From positions 372,001 through 436,000 of the forward strand of contig NZ_SZZH01000001.1 in assembly GCF_005298075.1 (NCBI RefSeq): a DNA stretch of 64,000 nt. Reading direction: 5' to 3'. The notes below the pieces were generated by a model that saw nothing but the letters and a program-made list of their open reading frames with translations, made no database searches and had not been told where the DNA came from. This DNA is from Nakamurella flava. GTDB taxonomy: Bacteria > Actinomycetota > Actinomycetes > Mycobacteriales > Nakamurellaceae. This document shows positions 27,810-35,986 of this stretch, piece by piece (position 1 is the stretch's first letter; the number at the start of each line of letters is the position of its first letter). A program made the position numbers and the translations under genes.

Positions 27810-27861
27810 ACGGAACTCCCCGTCGCCGGGGAGTCAGGACCTCCCGACGGGAGTTCGGTCC
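27810..27861. repeat. 52-bp palindromic repeat, copy B
   Basis: This is the second copy of the element at 26689-26740. Its hairpin (27814-27855) has outer arms ending CCGTCG and CGACGG where copy A has CTGTCG and CGACAG, a compensatory T-A to C-G change. The MFS gene stop codon (27834-27836) lies inside the element. Confidence 0.75.
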
Positions 27862-29117
27862 GTCGGACCATTCGTGACGGTGCCGGCGGGGCCACTCCGT
27901 CGCGACCAGAACACCACCGGGACGAGCAGCAGGGACAGCGCGCCACCGGCCAGGGCGAGTGTGGCGAAGCCGCCGCCGGCCATCACGACGCCGGAGGCCA
28001 CCCCGGCCCCCGCTCCGGAGAGGGCGATGAGCACGTCGATGGACCCCTGGGTGCGGGCCCGGTTGGCCGGCACGGTGGCGTCGACGACCAGCGCGGTGCC
28101 GGCGATCAGCCCGATGTTCCAGCCCAGGCCGAGCAGCACCAGGGACAGCACCAGCAGGCCGAGCGAGTCGCCCGGGGCGACCGCGCCGACCACCCCGGCC
28201 AGCAGCAGGACGACACCGGCGGTGACCGCCATGGGGGTCCGTCCGAGGCGGTCGACCAGCACTCCGGTCACCGGCGACGGCAGGAACATGGCGGCGATGT
28301 GCAGGCTGATCACCAGGCCGATCTCACCGAGTCCGTGGTGATGATCGCGCATGTACACCGGGGTCATCGTCATGATGGCGACCATCGACACCTGGGTCAG
28401 CACCATGACGGTCGCACCCACCGCCGCCCCCACACCCGGGCGGGGGATCGTGTCCGCGATCCCGCCCGCCGGCCGGTCCGCCGGCTCCAGCGAGCGGGCC
28501 AGCAGCAGCGGGTCGGGCCGCAGCAGAGTGAACAGGACCAGACCGGCGGCCAGGTAGGCGACCGCGCCGAGCAGGAACGGCCCGGCCAGGGCCGGGATCC
28601 CGAACGCCGCGGCCAACTCGCCCAGGGGTTCGACCAGGTTGGGTCCGGCGACGGCGCCCAGCGTCGTCGACACCAGCGCGACGCTGATCGCGGTGGCCCG
28701 CCGGGCCGGTACGGCCAGATCGGTGGCCGCGTACCGCGCCTGCAGGTTGGTGGCGGTACCCGCCCCGTAGACGAACAACGAGATCAGCAGCAGCGGAACG
28801 GATTCCAGGACGGCGCCGACGACCGTCCCGACCGCGCCGAGACCCCCGACCGCGAATCCGGTGGCCAGACCGATCCGTCGGCTCCGCCGCTGCGACAACC
28901 GGCCGACGAGGTACGCGGTCGCCGCCGACCCCAGGGTGAACAGGGCGCTGGGGAGACCGGCGAGTCCGTCCGAACCCAACACCTGTTCGGCCAGCAGCGC
29001 GCCGACCGTGACCCCGGCGGCCAGTCCGGCGCCGCCCAGGATCTGGCTGGCCACCACGATCCACAGGGTGCGCCGCTGGATCCGGGCGATGTCGGCGGGG
29101 GACAGCGTCCCGGTCAT
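27834..29117 (-). CDS. Major facilitator superfamily transporter
   Basis: The 427-residue protein has about 12 hydrophobic segments in two halves, with an A-motif-like loop GRLSQRRSRRIGLATG after the second helix and a central cytoplasmic loop around RPDPLLLARSLEPADRP. A drug or metabolite efflux role is typical for such carriers but not demonstrable. The ATG overlaps the stop of the upstream GntR gene (ATGA), so the two are translationally coupled and the regulator probably controls the pump. The last codons are encoded by repeat copy B. Confidence 0.87.
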   Translation of the reverse strand: MTGTLSPADIARIQRRTLWIVVASQILGGAGLAAGVTVGALLAEQVLGSDGLAGLPSALFTLGSAATAYLVGRLSQRRSRRIGLATGFAVGGLGAVGTVVGAVLESVPLLLISLFVYGAGTATNLQARYAATDLAVPARRATAISVALVSTTLGAVAGPNLVEPLGELAAAFGIPALAGPFLLGAVAYLAAGLVLFTLLRPDPLLLARSLEPADRPAGGIADTIPRPGVGAAVGATVMVLTQVSMVAIMTMTPVYMRDHHHGLGEIGLVISLHIAAMFLPSPVTGVLVDRLGRTPMAVTAGVVLLLAGVVGAVAPGDSLGLLVLSLVLLGLGWNIGLIAGTALVVDATVPANRARTQGSIDVLIALSGAGAGVASGVVMAGGGFATLALAGGALSLLLVPVVFWSRRSGPAGTVTNGPTDRTPVGRS

Positions 29118-29767
29118 GGGTACACCGTGCTCTCGTCGTCCCAGCGCACCTGATGGGACTGCAGGTGGTCGGCGAAAGCCGCCCAGTCGCCGGCGGCCAG
29201 GTGTCGCAGCAGGGTCCGGTGGTCGTCGAGGACGCCGACCGGATCCCGCTGGATGCGGGTTCGGCTGCGGATGATCGACAGGGCCTGACGGTCCTGTAAG
29301 CGGTCGTACAGCGAGAGCATCAGCTCGTTCCCGGCGGCGGCGGCGAACGTCCGGTGGAACGCGGTGCCCAGCCCGACGAACCGGGTGAAGTCGCGGTCAG
29401 CCAGCGCGTCGGCCTGTTCGTCCAGGGCCGCGCGCAGCCGGTCGACCAGTGCGGAGCGGTCGGCCGGGTCGACGGCGCGGACGCCCGCGCATTCCAACGC
29501 GTGTCGCACCTGGGCCGCCTCGCGGAGATCGGTCTCGGAGAGGGCGCGGACCAGGGCGCCCCGCTGGGGCAGGACGGTGATCCAGCCCTCGTCCCGCAGC
29601 CGGGCCAGAGCGGCGCGCACTGGGGTGCGGCTGACCGAGAGCGAGGCGGCGAGCTCGTTCTCGCTGAGCAGGGTGCCCGGCGGCAGTTCGCCGTCGGCGA
29701 TCCGGCGGCGGATCTCGACATGGGCCCGGTCGGCGGCCGAGACCGGGCCGGGTGCGGGAACGGGCAA
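29114..29767 (-). CDS. GntR-family (FCD) transcriptional regulator
   Basis: The 217-residue protein has an N-terminal winged HTH (AHVEIRRRIADGELPPGTLL, then ELAASLSVSRTPVRAALARL) and an all-helical FCD effector domain (LRAALDEQADALADRDFTRF, then FHRTFAAAAGNELM), where a carboxylate effector and metal usually bind. I chose the TTG at 29767 because GGAGGA lies 7 nt upstream; the open frame continues 139 codons further but into the LuxR gene. It sits between luxR-type and MFS genes on the same strand. Confidence 0.82.
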   Translation of the reverse strand: MPVPAPGPVSAADRAHVEIRRRIADGELPPGTLLSENELAASLSVSRTPVRAALARLRDEGWITVLPQRGALVRALSETDLREAAQVRHALECAGVRAVDPADRSALVDRLRAALDEQADALADRDFTRFVGLGTAFHRTFAAAAGNELMLSLYDRLQDRQALSIIRSRTRIQRDPVGVLDDHRTLLRHLAAGDWAAFADHLQSHQVRWDDESTVYP

Positions 29768-29780
29768 CGGACGATCCTCC

Positions 29781-29812
29781 GGTCGGCACGCCCGGGGGAC
29801 CCCGGGCCGACC
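29781..29812 (-). other. Intercistronic hairpin between the LuxR and GntR genes
   Basis: GGTCGGC (29781-29787) pairs with GCCGACC (29806-29812), with an inner CCCGGG-type pairing. It starts at the last base of the LuxR stop codon and ends just before the GGAGGA of the GntR gene, so it may set the ratio of the two products or act as a partial terminator. Confidence 0.5.
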
Positions 29813-30990
29813 TAGGATACAACTCGGATCCCAGTTGACCCCTGCCGGTTCGGCGGCTGTCGATCCGGCTTGGCGGCGGGCGGGACGTAGAGCCCGTCCC
29901 GCTCCGCCCGGACCGCGGCCAGGGTGCGGCAGGAAGCGCCGAGCTTGGCCAGGATGTGCTCGAGGTGGGTGGCCACCGTCCGCGGGGTCACGACGAGCCG
30001 CTGGGCGATCTGCTGGTTGGACCACCCCTCGATCAACAGTCCCAACACCTCGAGCTCGCGGGGGGACAGACCGTGCCGGTCGGGTGCGGGGGAGAGCAGG
30101 ACGATGCCGGTCAGACTGGGCGGCCCGTCCCGCGGGGCGCGGAGCACGGTGACGCGGACATGATCGGCCGACGGCCCGGAGCACCCGGTCGGCGACAGGA
30201 ACGCCGAGCAGACCGCGCCCTCGCGGATCCGCCGGTCGGCGGCGGCCAGCAGCAGGCTGGACGGGGCGAGCAACCCTCCCGTCGGCAGTCCCGGCAACGA
30301 CTGGCGCCCACCGTCCACCAGTAGGACCGCACCGGCGACGGCGTCCCGTACCAGCCCGGCGGCCGCGAGCAGCGGACGCAGCGGATCCACCGCCTGCGCG
30401 AGGGCCGGGGCCAGCCGTTCGAGACGTCGACGGTTCATCGTCGACGGGCGTTGCCGGCTGCCGAACAGCACGGCGAGATGGCCGACGTGTCGCCCATCCG
30501 CGGCGAAAAGACCGATCCCGAGGCCCTCATGGATCCCGGCCGGGATGAGGTGGTCGGCCCAGGTGGGCAGGTCCGCAGCCGGGAACGGCAGGTCGGAGGG
30601 GCTGACCGGCGGCACGTCGTGGTCGGCCCCGGTGACCTCGAGGTCCCGGGCGAACTGCGAGGTGGACAGGAACTCCACGGTGCTCGAGTCCAGGTCGAGC
30701 CCGGTCACCGAGAAGTACCCGTGGGTCGGGGGATCGGCGATGGCCAGGAACGCACCGTCGAACGGGATCTCCCGGCGGACCACCTCCAGCAACGCCGTGC
30801 CCCGTTCGGACGTGGTCCCCGTCTCCGCGGCGGGCTCGGCGAACAACAGTGCGGCATCGTCCTGCACGCGCATGACCAACTCCGACAGTCCTGGCGACGT
30901 GAGTGCGGGTCGAGCCGAAGCCGTTGTTCGGTCGGCCGGACCGGTCACCACTGACCTGGTACCGCAGATCGACCGGTCCAAGCACGACAT
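29812..30990 (-). CDS. LuxR-type HTH regulator with GAF-like sensor region
   Basis: The 392-residue protein ends in a LuxR HTH (LSPRELEVLGLLIEGWSNQQ, then VVTPRTVATHLEHILAKLG). The N-terminal 250 residues resemble a GAF-type sensor (FDGAFLAIADPPTHGYFSVTG; IGLFAADGRHVGHLAVLFG). No receiver domain is present, so it is not a classical response regulator. The ATG at 30990 is the longest start; a GTG at 30948 preceded by TACCAG and 7 nt is an alternative. It is divergent from the ADH operon at 31118, which is a candidate target, and leads the LuxR-GntR-MFS operon. Confidence 0.8.
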   Translation of the reverse strand: MSCLDRSICGTRSVVTGPADRTTASARPALTSPGLSELVMRVQDDAALLFAEPAAETGTTSERGTALLEVVRREIPFDGAFLAIADPPTHGYFSVTGLDLDSSTVEFLSTSQFARDLEVTGADHDVPPVSPSDLPFPAADLPTWADHLIPAGIHEGLGIGLFAADGRHVGHLAVLFGSRQRPSTMNRRRLERLAPALAQAVDPLRPLLAAAGLVRDAVAGAVLLVDGGRQSLPGLPTGGLLAPSSLLLAAADRRIREGAVCSAFLSPTGCSGPSADHVRVTVLRAPRDGPPSLTGIVLLSPAPDRHGLSPRELEVLGLLIEGWSNQQIAQRLVVTPRTVATHLEHILAKLGASCRTLAAVRAERDGLYVPPAAKPDRQPPNRQGSTGIRVVS

Positions 30991-31053
30991 CGCGGTGTTC
31001 CGATGACGTCGTGAATCGGCAGGACTGCCGATACCGCCGGGCGGGGCCGGCCG

Positions 31054-31066
31054 ACTCCAATGGAGT
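31054..31066. promoter_or_regulatory. ACTCC-N3-GGAGT palindrome in the divergent LuxR/ADH region
   Basis: ACTCC, AAT and GGAGT form a perfect short palindrome about 50 nt upstream of the ADH ATG and between two divergent operons. LuxR-type regulators bind comparable dyads. No other structure was seen in this 127-nt gap. Confidence 0.35.
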
Positions 31067-31117
31067 GCCTCCGGATGAGCCGTTCACGGCCCGTCCAGCC
31101 AGCGACGAGGAGGAACC

Positions 31118-32272
31118 ATGAAGGCGGTCGTCTACGAGGGTCCCCGGAAGGTCAGCGTGTCCGACGTACCGGACGCACGCATCGAACGGCCCACCGATGT
31201 GCTGGTGCGCATCACCTCGGCCAACATCTGCGGCTCGGACCTGCACATGTACGAGGGGCGGACCGATTTCGAGCCCGGTCGCTGGTTCGGGCACGAAAAC
31301 CTCGGTGAGGTCATCGAAGTCGGGGGCGGCGTCGACAAGGTCAAGGTCGGGGAATACGTCGTCCTGCCCTTCAACATCGCCTGCGGGCACTGCAAGAACT
31401 GCGAGCGGCAAATGACCAACTACTGCCTGACCGCGCAGCCGGATCCTCAGATGGCCGGCGCAGCCTACGGTTTCGCCGACATGGGCCCGTACGGCGGGGG
31501 GCAGGCCGAGTTGCTGCGGGTGCCGTGGGGGGACTTCAACTGCCTGCGCCTGGGCGAGGACGCGCAGGAGCGGCAGACCGACTACGTCATGCTCGCCGAT
31601 ATCTTCCCGACCGGCTACCACGCCACCGAGATGGCGGGGGTGCAGCCCGGCGACCAGACGGTCATCTACGGCGCCGGGCCCGTCGGCCTGATGGCCGCAC
31701 TGTCGGCGACCATCCGCGGTGCCGGCAAGGTGATGGTGGTCGACCGGCACCCGGACCGGCTGCGGTTGGCCGAGTCGATCGGGGCCATCGCCATCGACGA
31801 CTCGAAGGTCGATCCCGTCCAGGCCGTGCTGGACGAGACGATGGGCCTCGGGGCCGACAACGGGTGCGAATGCGTCGGGTACCAGGCCCACGAGCCGGAC
31901 GGCCAGGAGCAGGCCAACCTGACCATGAACCGGCTGGTGGCCTCCGTCCGGTTCACCGGCCGCATCGGCAACGTCGGCGTCTTCGTCCCCGAGGACCCGG
32001 GGGCCAGTGACGAGCTGGCCAAGCAGGGGCGGCTGGCATTCGACTACGGCCTGTTCTGGTTCAAGGGCCAGCACATCGGCAGCGGCCAGGCCCCGGTGAA
32101 GAAGTACAACCGTCAGCTGCGGGACCTCATCGCCGGCGGCAAGGCCGAGCCGTCCTTCATCGTCAGTCACGAGCTGCCGCTCGACCAGGCACCCGAGGCC
32201 TACGAGCATTTCGACAACCGGGACGACGGCTGGACCAAGGTCGTCCTGCACCCCACGACGGCGGGCGCATGA
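31118..32272 (+). CDS. Zinc-dependent (formaldehyde dehydrogenase-like) alcohol dehydrogenase
   Basis: The 384-residue MDR enzyme has the catalytic zinc Cys in NICGSDLHMYEG, GHENLGEV, a complete structural-zinc loop CGHCKNCERQMTNYC and a Rossmann motif GAGPVGLMAA. The long insert in the second half (ECVGYQAHEPDGQEQ) resembles glutathione-independent formaldehyde dehydrogenases. AGGAGG lies 4-5 nt upstream of the ATG. The stop overlaps the next gene start (ATGA), the first of two such overlaps in a three-gene operon. Confidence 0.87.
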   Translation: MKAVVYEGPRKVSVSDVPDARIERPTDVLVRITSANICGSDLHMYEGRTDFEPGRWFGHENLGEVIEVGGGVDKVKVGEYVVLPFNIACGHCKNCERQMTNYCLTAQPDPQMAGAAYGFADMGPYGGGQAELLRVPWGDFNCLRLGEDAQERQTDYVMLADIFPTGYHATEMAGVQPGDQTVIYGAGPVGLMAALSATIRGAGKVMVVDRHPDRLRLAESIGAIAIDDSKVDPVQAVLDETMGLGADNGCECVGYQAHEPDGQEQANLTMNRLVASVRFTGRIGNVGVFVPEDPGASDELAKQGRLAFDYGLFWFKGQHIGSGQAPVKKYNRQLRDLIAGGKAEPSFIVSHELPLDQAPEAYEHFDNRDDGWTKVVLHPTTAGA

Positions 32273-32673
32273 CCAGCCCCCGCACCAGTACCGGCCGCCG
32301 ACCAGGATCGGGGTGGCTGGCGGTGACGGTGCTGTGCGAACCGTCGGACATCGACACGGCCGACCTCCCTGCGCCGCTGGCCGAGTTCCGGGAGCGGATC
32401 GAGGTCCGCAGCAGCCTGGCACCCGCCGACAAGGGCACCGAGTTGGCGGTCCGGTTCCGGGACCGGCCGGCCACGGGGTCAGCGCTCAGCCGGTTGACCG
32501 GCTCGGACCCGCAGGCCGACCTGCGGTCCGCGCTGCGGAAGGCCAAGCAGCTCATCGAAGTGGGTGAGGTGCTGGTCGTCGACCCGGCCCCGCACGGCCA
32601 CCGGAAGAAGACGCCCGGCGGACTGCTGCTGCAGGCCTGGACGCGGGTCGCCGGGAAGGCCGGTGTGCGATGA
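32269..32673 (+). CDS. Small conserved-looking protein between two dehydrogenases
   Basis: I do not recognise this 134-residue protein. It has an N-terminal Ser/Arg/Pro tail, a strand-rich section (WLAVTVLCEPSDID; RIEVRSSLAPADKGTELAVRF) and then helical AALRKAKQLIEVGEVLVVD. The alternation of strands and helices is reminiscent of small SRPBCC or cyclase folds, but that is a guess. It overlaps both flanking dehydrogenase genes by 4 nt (ATGA at each junction), so all three are made in step; an accessory role is inferred. Confidence 0.7.
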   Translation: MTSPRTSTGRRPGSGWLAVTVLCEPSDIDTADLPAPLAEFRERIEVRSSLAPADKGTELAVRFRDRPATGSALSRLTGSDPQADLRSALRKAKQLIEVGEVLVVDPAPHGHRKKTPGGLLLQAWTRVAGKAGVR

Positions 32674-33845
32674 AGGCGGTCACCTGGCAGGGCGTCAACA
32701 AGATCGGGGTCGAGGACGTCCCGGAGCCGACGATCCTCAACGACCACGACGTCATCCTGCAGATCGGATTGAGTGCGACCTGCGGCTCGGACCTGCACCT
32801 GGTCGGCGGGTACATCCCCGCCATGCGCTCCGGTGACGTGCTCGGCCACGAGTTCATGGGCACGGTGGTCGAGGTCGGCCCGGCCGTGACCAAGCACCAG
32901 GTCGGCGACCGCGTGGTGGCGGTCTCGTTCAGCAGCTGCGGACAGTGCTGGTACTGCCGGCAGGGCCTGTGGTCGCTCTGCGACAACGGCAAGCCCAACC
33001 CGGGGATCACCGAGGCACTGTGGGGCCAGTCGATCGGCGGGTGCTACGGCTACTCGCACGCCATGGGCGGCTGGGCCGGCAGCCACGCCACCTACATGCG
33101 CGTCCCGTACGCCGACCAGGGTGTCTTCGCGATCCCGGACGACGTCTCCGACGAGCGGGCCCTCTTCGCCTCCGACGCGGCCCCCACCGGCTGGACCGGA
33201 GCCCACCAGGCCGGGGTGCAGGCCGGCGACGTGGTCGCCGTCTGGGGTGCCGGCGGAGTGGGTCAGATGGCCGCCCGCGCGGCCATGCTGATGGGGGCGG
33301 AACGGGTGGTCGTCATCGACCGGTTCGACAACCGCCTGGAGCAGGTGCGCCGACACATCGGGGCCGACACCCTGGACTACCAGAGCAGCGACATCCCCGC
33401 CGAGCTGCGGGAGATGACCGGCGGTCGGGGACCGGACGTCTGCATCGAGGCCGTAGGCATGGAGGCGCACTCGTCCGGCCCGCAACACCTCTACGACCAG
33501 ATCAAACAGCAGTTGCGGCTGGAGACCGACCGGCCGCCGGCGGTGCGGCAGGCGATCTACGCCTGCCGCAAGGGCGGAACCGTCTTCACCCTCGGTGTCT
33601 TCGCCGGGATCGTCGACAAGTTCCCGCTCGGTGCGGTGATGAACAAGGCCCTGACCCTGCGCGGCGCCCAGCAGCACGGGCACCGCTACATCCCGGAGAT
33701 CCTCGACCGGATGAGCCGGGACGAGGTCACCACCGAGCACCTGGCCACCCACGTGATGGGACTCGACGACGGGCCGACGGGTTACCGCATGTTCAAGGAG
33801 AAGGAGGACGGCTGCGTCCGGGCGGTGTTCCGGCCGGGTCGCTGA
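32670..33845 (+). CDS. Zinc-dependent alcohol dehydrogenase (391 aa)
   Basis: This second MDR dehydrogenase of the operon has SATCGSDLHLVGG, GHEFMGTV, a complete structural-zinc loop CGQCWYCRQGLWSLC and the Rossmann motif GAGGVGQMAA. An insert of about 30 residues (HSSGPQHLYDQIKQQLRLE) follows CIEAVGMEA, as in the formaldehyde-dehydrogenase-like subgroup. It is similar in layout to the 384-residue enzyme upstream but clearly divergent. Its start overlaps the stop of the 134-residue gene. Substrate unknown. Confidence 0.87.
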   Translation: MKAVTWQGVNKIGVEDVPEPTILNDHDVILQIGLSATCGSDLHLVGGYIPAMRSGDVLGHEFMGTVVEVGPAVTKHQVGDRVVAVSFSSCGQCWYCRQGLWSLCDNGKPNPGITEALWGQSIGGCYGYSHAMGGWAGSHATYMRVPYADQGVFAIPDDVSDERALFASDAAPTGWTGAHQAGVQAGDVVAVWGAGGVGQMAARAAMLMGAERVVVIDRFDNRLEQVRRHIGADTLDYQSSDIPAELREMTGGRGPDVCIEAVGMEAHSSGPQHLYDQIKQQLRLETDRPPAVRQAIYACRKGGTVFTLGVFAGIVDKFPLGAVMNKALTLRGAQQHGHRYIPEILDRMSRDEVTTEHLATHVMGLDDGPTGYRMFKEKEDGCVRAVFRPGR

Positions 33846-33848
33846 CCT

Positions 33849-33892
33849 GGGCCCGCCGCACGTCGGGTCCTATGCCCGGCGTGCGGTGGCCC
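33849..33892. terminator. Bidirectional hairpin between ADH and prenyl synthase genes
   Basis: GGGCCCGCCGCACG (33849-33862) pairs with CGTGCGGTGGCCC (33880-33892), with a further inner GGG/CCC pairing. It lies just after the ADH stop and overlaps the last 23 nt of the convergent prenyl synthase gene. There is no U tract. Confidence 0.5.
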
Positions 33893-34982
33893 GGCGGGCC
33901 AGCTGCTCCAGCTCGGACCGCACCCCGACCGTCACGACCGGACGGCCGTCCGGCGTCGTCCGGTCGAGCGCGCCGAGCCCCGAGGCGACCAGGGCGGAGA
34001 TGCGCCGCTCGACCTGGGCCGGGCCCGACGTCGCGGTGAGGATCGCGGTCAGCCGCTCCACGTCGGCGGCCGGTGAACCGACCCCGCGATCGAGGTCTTC
34101 CAGCTCGGCGGCCCGGTCGGGGCTGGCGGCCAGTTCCGCCCGGGCCACCGCCAGGAGCACGGTGCGCTTGCCCTCGACCAGGTCGTCACCGGCCGGCTTC
34201 CCGGTCACCGCCGGGTCGCCGAACACCCCCAACTCATCGTCCCGCAGCTGGAACGCCACCCCGATATCGGAGCCGAAATCCAGCAGGGCGTGGACGGTCT
34301 CGGCCGGGGCGCCGGCCGCGACCGCCCCCAGGTGCAGCGGCCGCTGCACCGTGTAGGCCGCCGTCTTGTACCGGTTGACCAGCATCGCGTCCGCCTCCTG
34401 TTCGGCCGGGTCGGTGGTGGCCGCGGTGGAGGTGAACAGGTCGAGCAGTTGCCCGGCGGTCACCTCCGTCCGCATCGCCGCCCACACCGGGGCCGCCTGC
34501 GGCACGACGCCCAGGGCGAGCGCGCCCGCGGTGAAGAGGTCGTCGGCCCACATCAGCGCGAGGTCGCCCAGCAGGATCGCGGCCGACACCCCGAAGTGGT
34601 CGGCGTCGCCGACCCAGCCCGCGTCGGCGTGATCGGCGGCCAAGGCCCGGTGGGTGGCCGGCGCACCCCGCCGGCGGTCCGAGCGGTCGATGACGTCGTC
34701 GTGGATCAGGGCGCTGGCCTGCAGCAGCTCCAGGGCCGCGCCGAGCAGCAGCACCCCGGATCCGTCGGTGCCGCCGGTGTCGGCATCGGCCTGTCCGGCC
34801 CGCCAGCCGAGCCACAGGAACCGTGGCCGGATCCGCTTCCCGCCGTCGAGCACGAAGGCCACCAGCCGATCGGCCGGGGCGCCCAGACGCGGGTCGATCG
34901 CGACGAGTTCCTGCCGGCGAGCGGCCAGTTCCCGGACGAGAACGTCCTGCAGGGCGGTGGTGTCCAGTCCGGCCTCGGTCAT
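33870..34982 (-). CDS. Polyprenyl (geranylgeranyl-type) diphosphate synthase, IdsA-like
   Basis: The 370-residue protein has both aspartate-rich motifs of trans-prenyl transferases: HDDVIDRSDRRRG (first, DDxxD) and LRDDELGVFGDP (second, DDxxG-like), with GGKRIRPRFLW before them. It should elongate allylic diphosphates for isoprenoid lipids or carotenoids; product length cannot be read safely. I start it at the ATG at 34982, which lies 6 nt behind a CAGACT hexamer; an upstream GTG at 35021 would add 13 residues. It is divergent from metF, as idsA2 is from Rv2172c in mycobacteria. Confidence 0.87.
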   Translation of the reverse strand: MTEAGLDTTALQDVLVRELAARRQELVAIDPRLGAPADRLVAFVLDGGKRIRPRFLWLGWRAGQADADTGGTDGSGVLLLGAALELLQASALIHDDVIDRSDRRRGAPATHRALAADHADAGWVGDADHFGVSAAILLGDLALMWADDLFTAGALALGVVPQAAPVWAAMRTEVTAGQLLDLFTSTAATTDPAEQEADAMLVNRYKTAAYTVQRPLHLGAVAAGAPAETVHALLDFGSDIGVAFQLRDDELGVFGDPAVTGKPAGDDLVEGKRTVLLAVARAELAASPDRAAELEDLDRGVGSPAADVERLTAILTATSGPAQVERRISALVASGLGALDRTTPDGRPVVTVGVRSELEQLARRATARRA

Positions 34983-35067
34983 CCCTTCAGTCTGCCGCCC
35001 GACACCGCGGACATTCGTCACCGGGCCGTGCCAGGCGAGCCGGTGCCTCGCGGTCGTTCGCGCACAT

Positions 35068-35073
35068 TAAGGT
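35068..35073 (+). promoter_or_regulatory. -10 hexamer TAAGGT for leaderless metF mRNA
   Basis: TAAGGT ends 7 nt before the metF ATG at 35081. No ribosome-binding site is present. Confidence 0.5.
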
Positions 35074-35080
35074 TCTTCCC

Positions 35081-35971
35081 ATGGTGTCCGTCCGCGAACG
35101 ACTCTCCGCGCCCGGGCCCAAGTTCTCGGTCGAGTTCATGCCGCCCCGCAACGACGGGGAGGAGAACGTGCTGTGGAATGCGGTCCGCCGGCTGGAATCC
35201 CTGCACCCTGCCTTCGTCTCGGTGACCTACGGCGCCGGGGGTTCGCACCGCGGCCGCACCATCCGGGTCACCGAGCGGATCGCCACCGAGACGACGCTGC
35301 TGCCGGTGGCCCACCTCACCGCGGTCGGCCACTCGGTCGCCGAACTCCGTCAGGTCATCGGTTCCTACGCCGCGGTCGGCGTCACCAACATCCTGGCCCT
35401 GCGCGGCGATCCCCCCGGGGACGATCCGACGGCGGAGTGGGTGGCCCACCCGGAGGGTCTGACCTACGCCAGCGAACTCGTCCGGTTGACCCGGTCCCTC
35501 GGTGACTTCTCGGTCGGCGTCGCGGCGTACCCCGACACGCACCCCCGCTCGCCCGACGTCGACACCGACACCCGCTTCCTGGTCGACAAGGTCCGGGCGG
35601 GTGCGGACTACGCGATCACCCAGATGCTGTTCTCGGCGGCCGACTACACCGGTCTGCGCGACCGGATGCTGGCCGCCGGGGCCGACGTCCCCGTCATCCC
35701 CGGCATCATGCCGGTCACCTCGTACCAGCGGCTGATGCGGATCCACGAGCTGTCCGGGCAGAGCATCCCGGCCGATCTGGCCGAGGAGCTGTACGCCGTC
35801 CGGGACGACCCGGCCGCGGGTCGGGCCATCGGCATGGACCACGCCATCCGGATGAGCGCGGACCTGCTCTCTGAGGGCGCGCCGTGCCTGCACTTCTACA
35901 CGTTCAACCGGTCGAAGGCGACCATCGAGGTACTGACCGCGCTCGGTCTGACCCCCGCTCTGCGTCGCTGA
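35081..35971 (+). CDS. metF: Methylenetetrahydrofolate reductase
   Basis: The 296-residue TIM-barrel flavoprotein reduces 5,10-methylene-THF to 5-methyl-THF for methionine synthesis. Typical segments are FSVEFMPPRNDGEE with the catalytic Glu, VSVTYGAGGSHRGRT, HLTAVGHS, NILALRGDPPGDD, and ADYAITQMLFSAADY. The length fits the bacterial single-domain MetF, here closest to the actinobacterial type. The frame is open upstream, but the ATG at 35081 behind TAAGGT gives a normal N-terminus. Confidence 0.92.
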   Translation: MVSVRERLSAPGPKFSVEFMPPRNDGEENVLWNAVRRLESLHPAFVSVTYGAGGSHRGRTIRVTERIATETTLLPVAHLTAVGHSVAELRQVIGSYAAVGVTNILALRGDPPGDDPTAEWVAHPEGLTYASELVRLTRSLGDFSVGVAAYPDTHPRSPDVDTDTRFLVDKVRAGADYAITQMLFSAADYTGLRDRMLAAGADVPVIPGIMPVTSYQRLMRIHELSGQSIPADLAEELYAVRDDPAAGRAIGMDHAIRMSADLLSEGAPCLHFYTFNRSKATIEVLTALGLTPALRR

Positions 35972-35986
35972 CGGCCGGGCGGCCCG

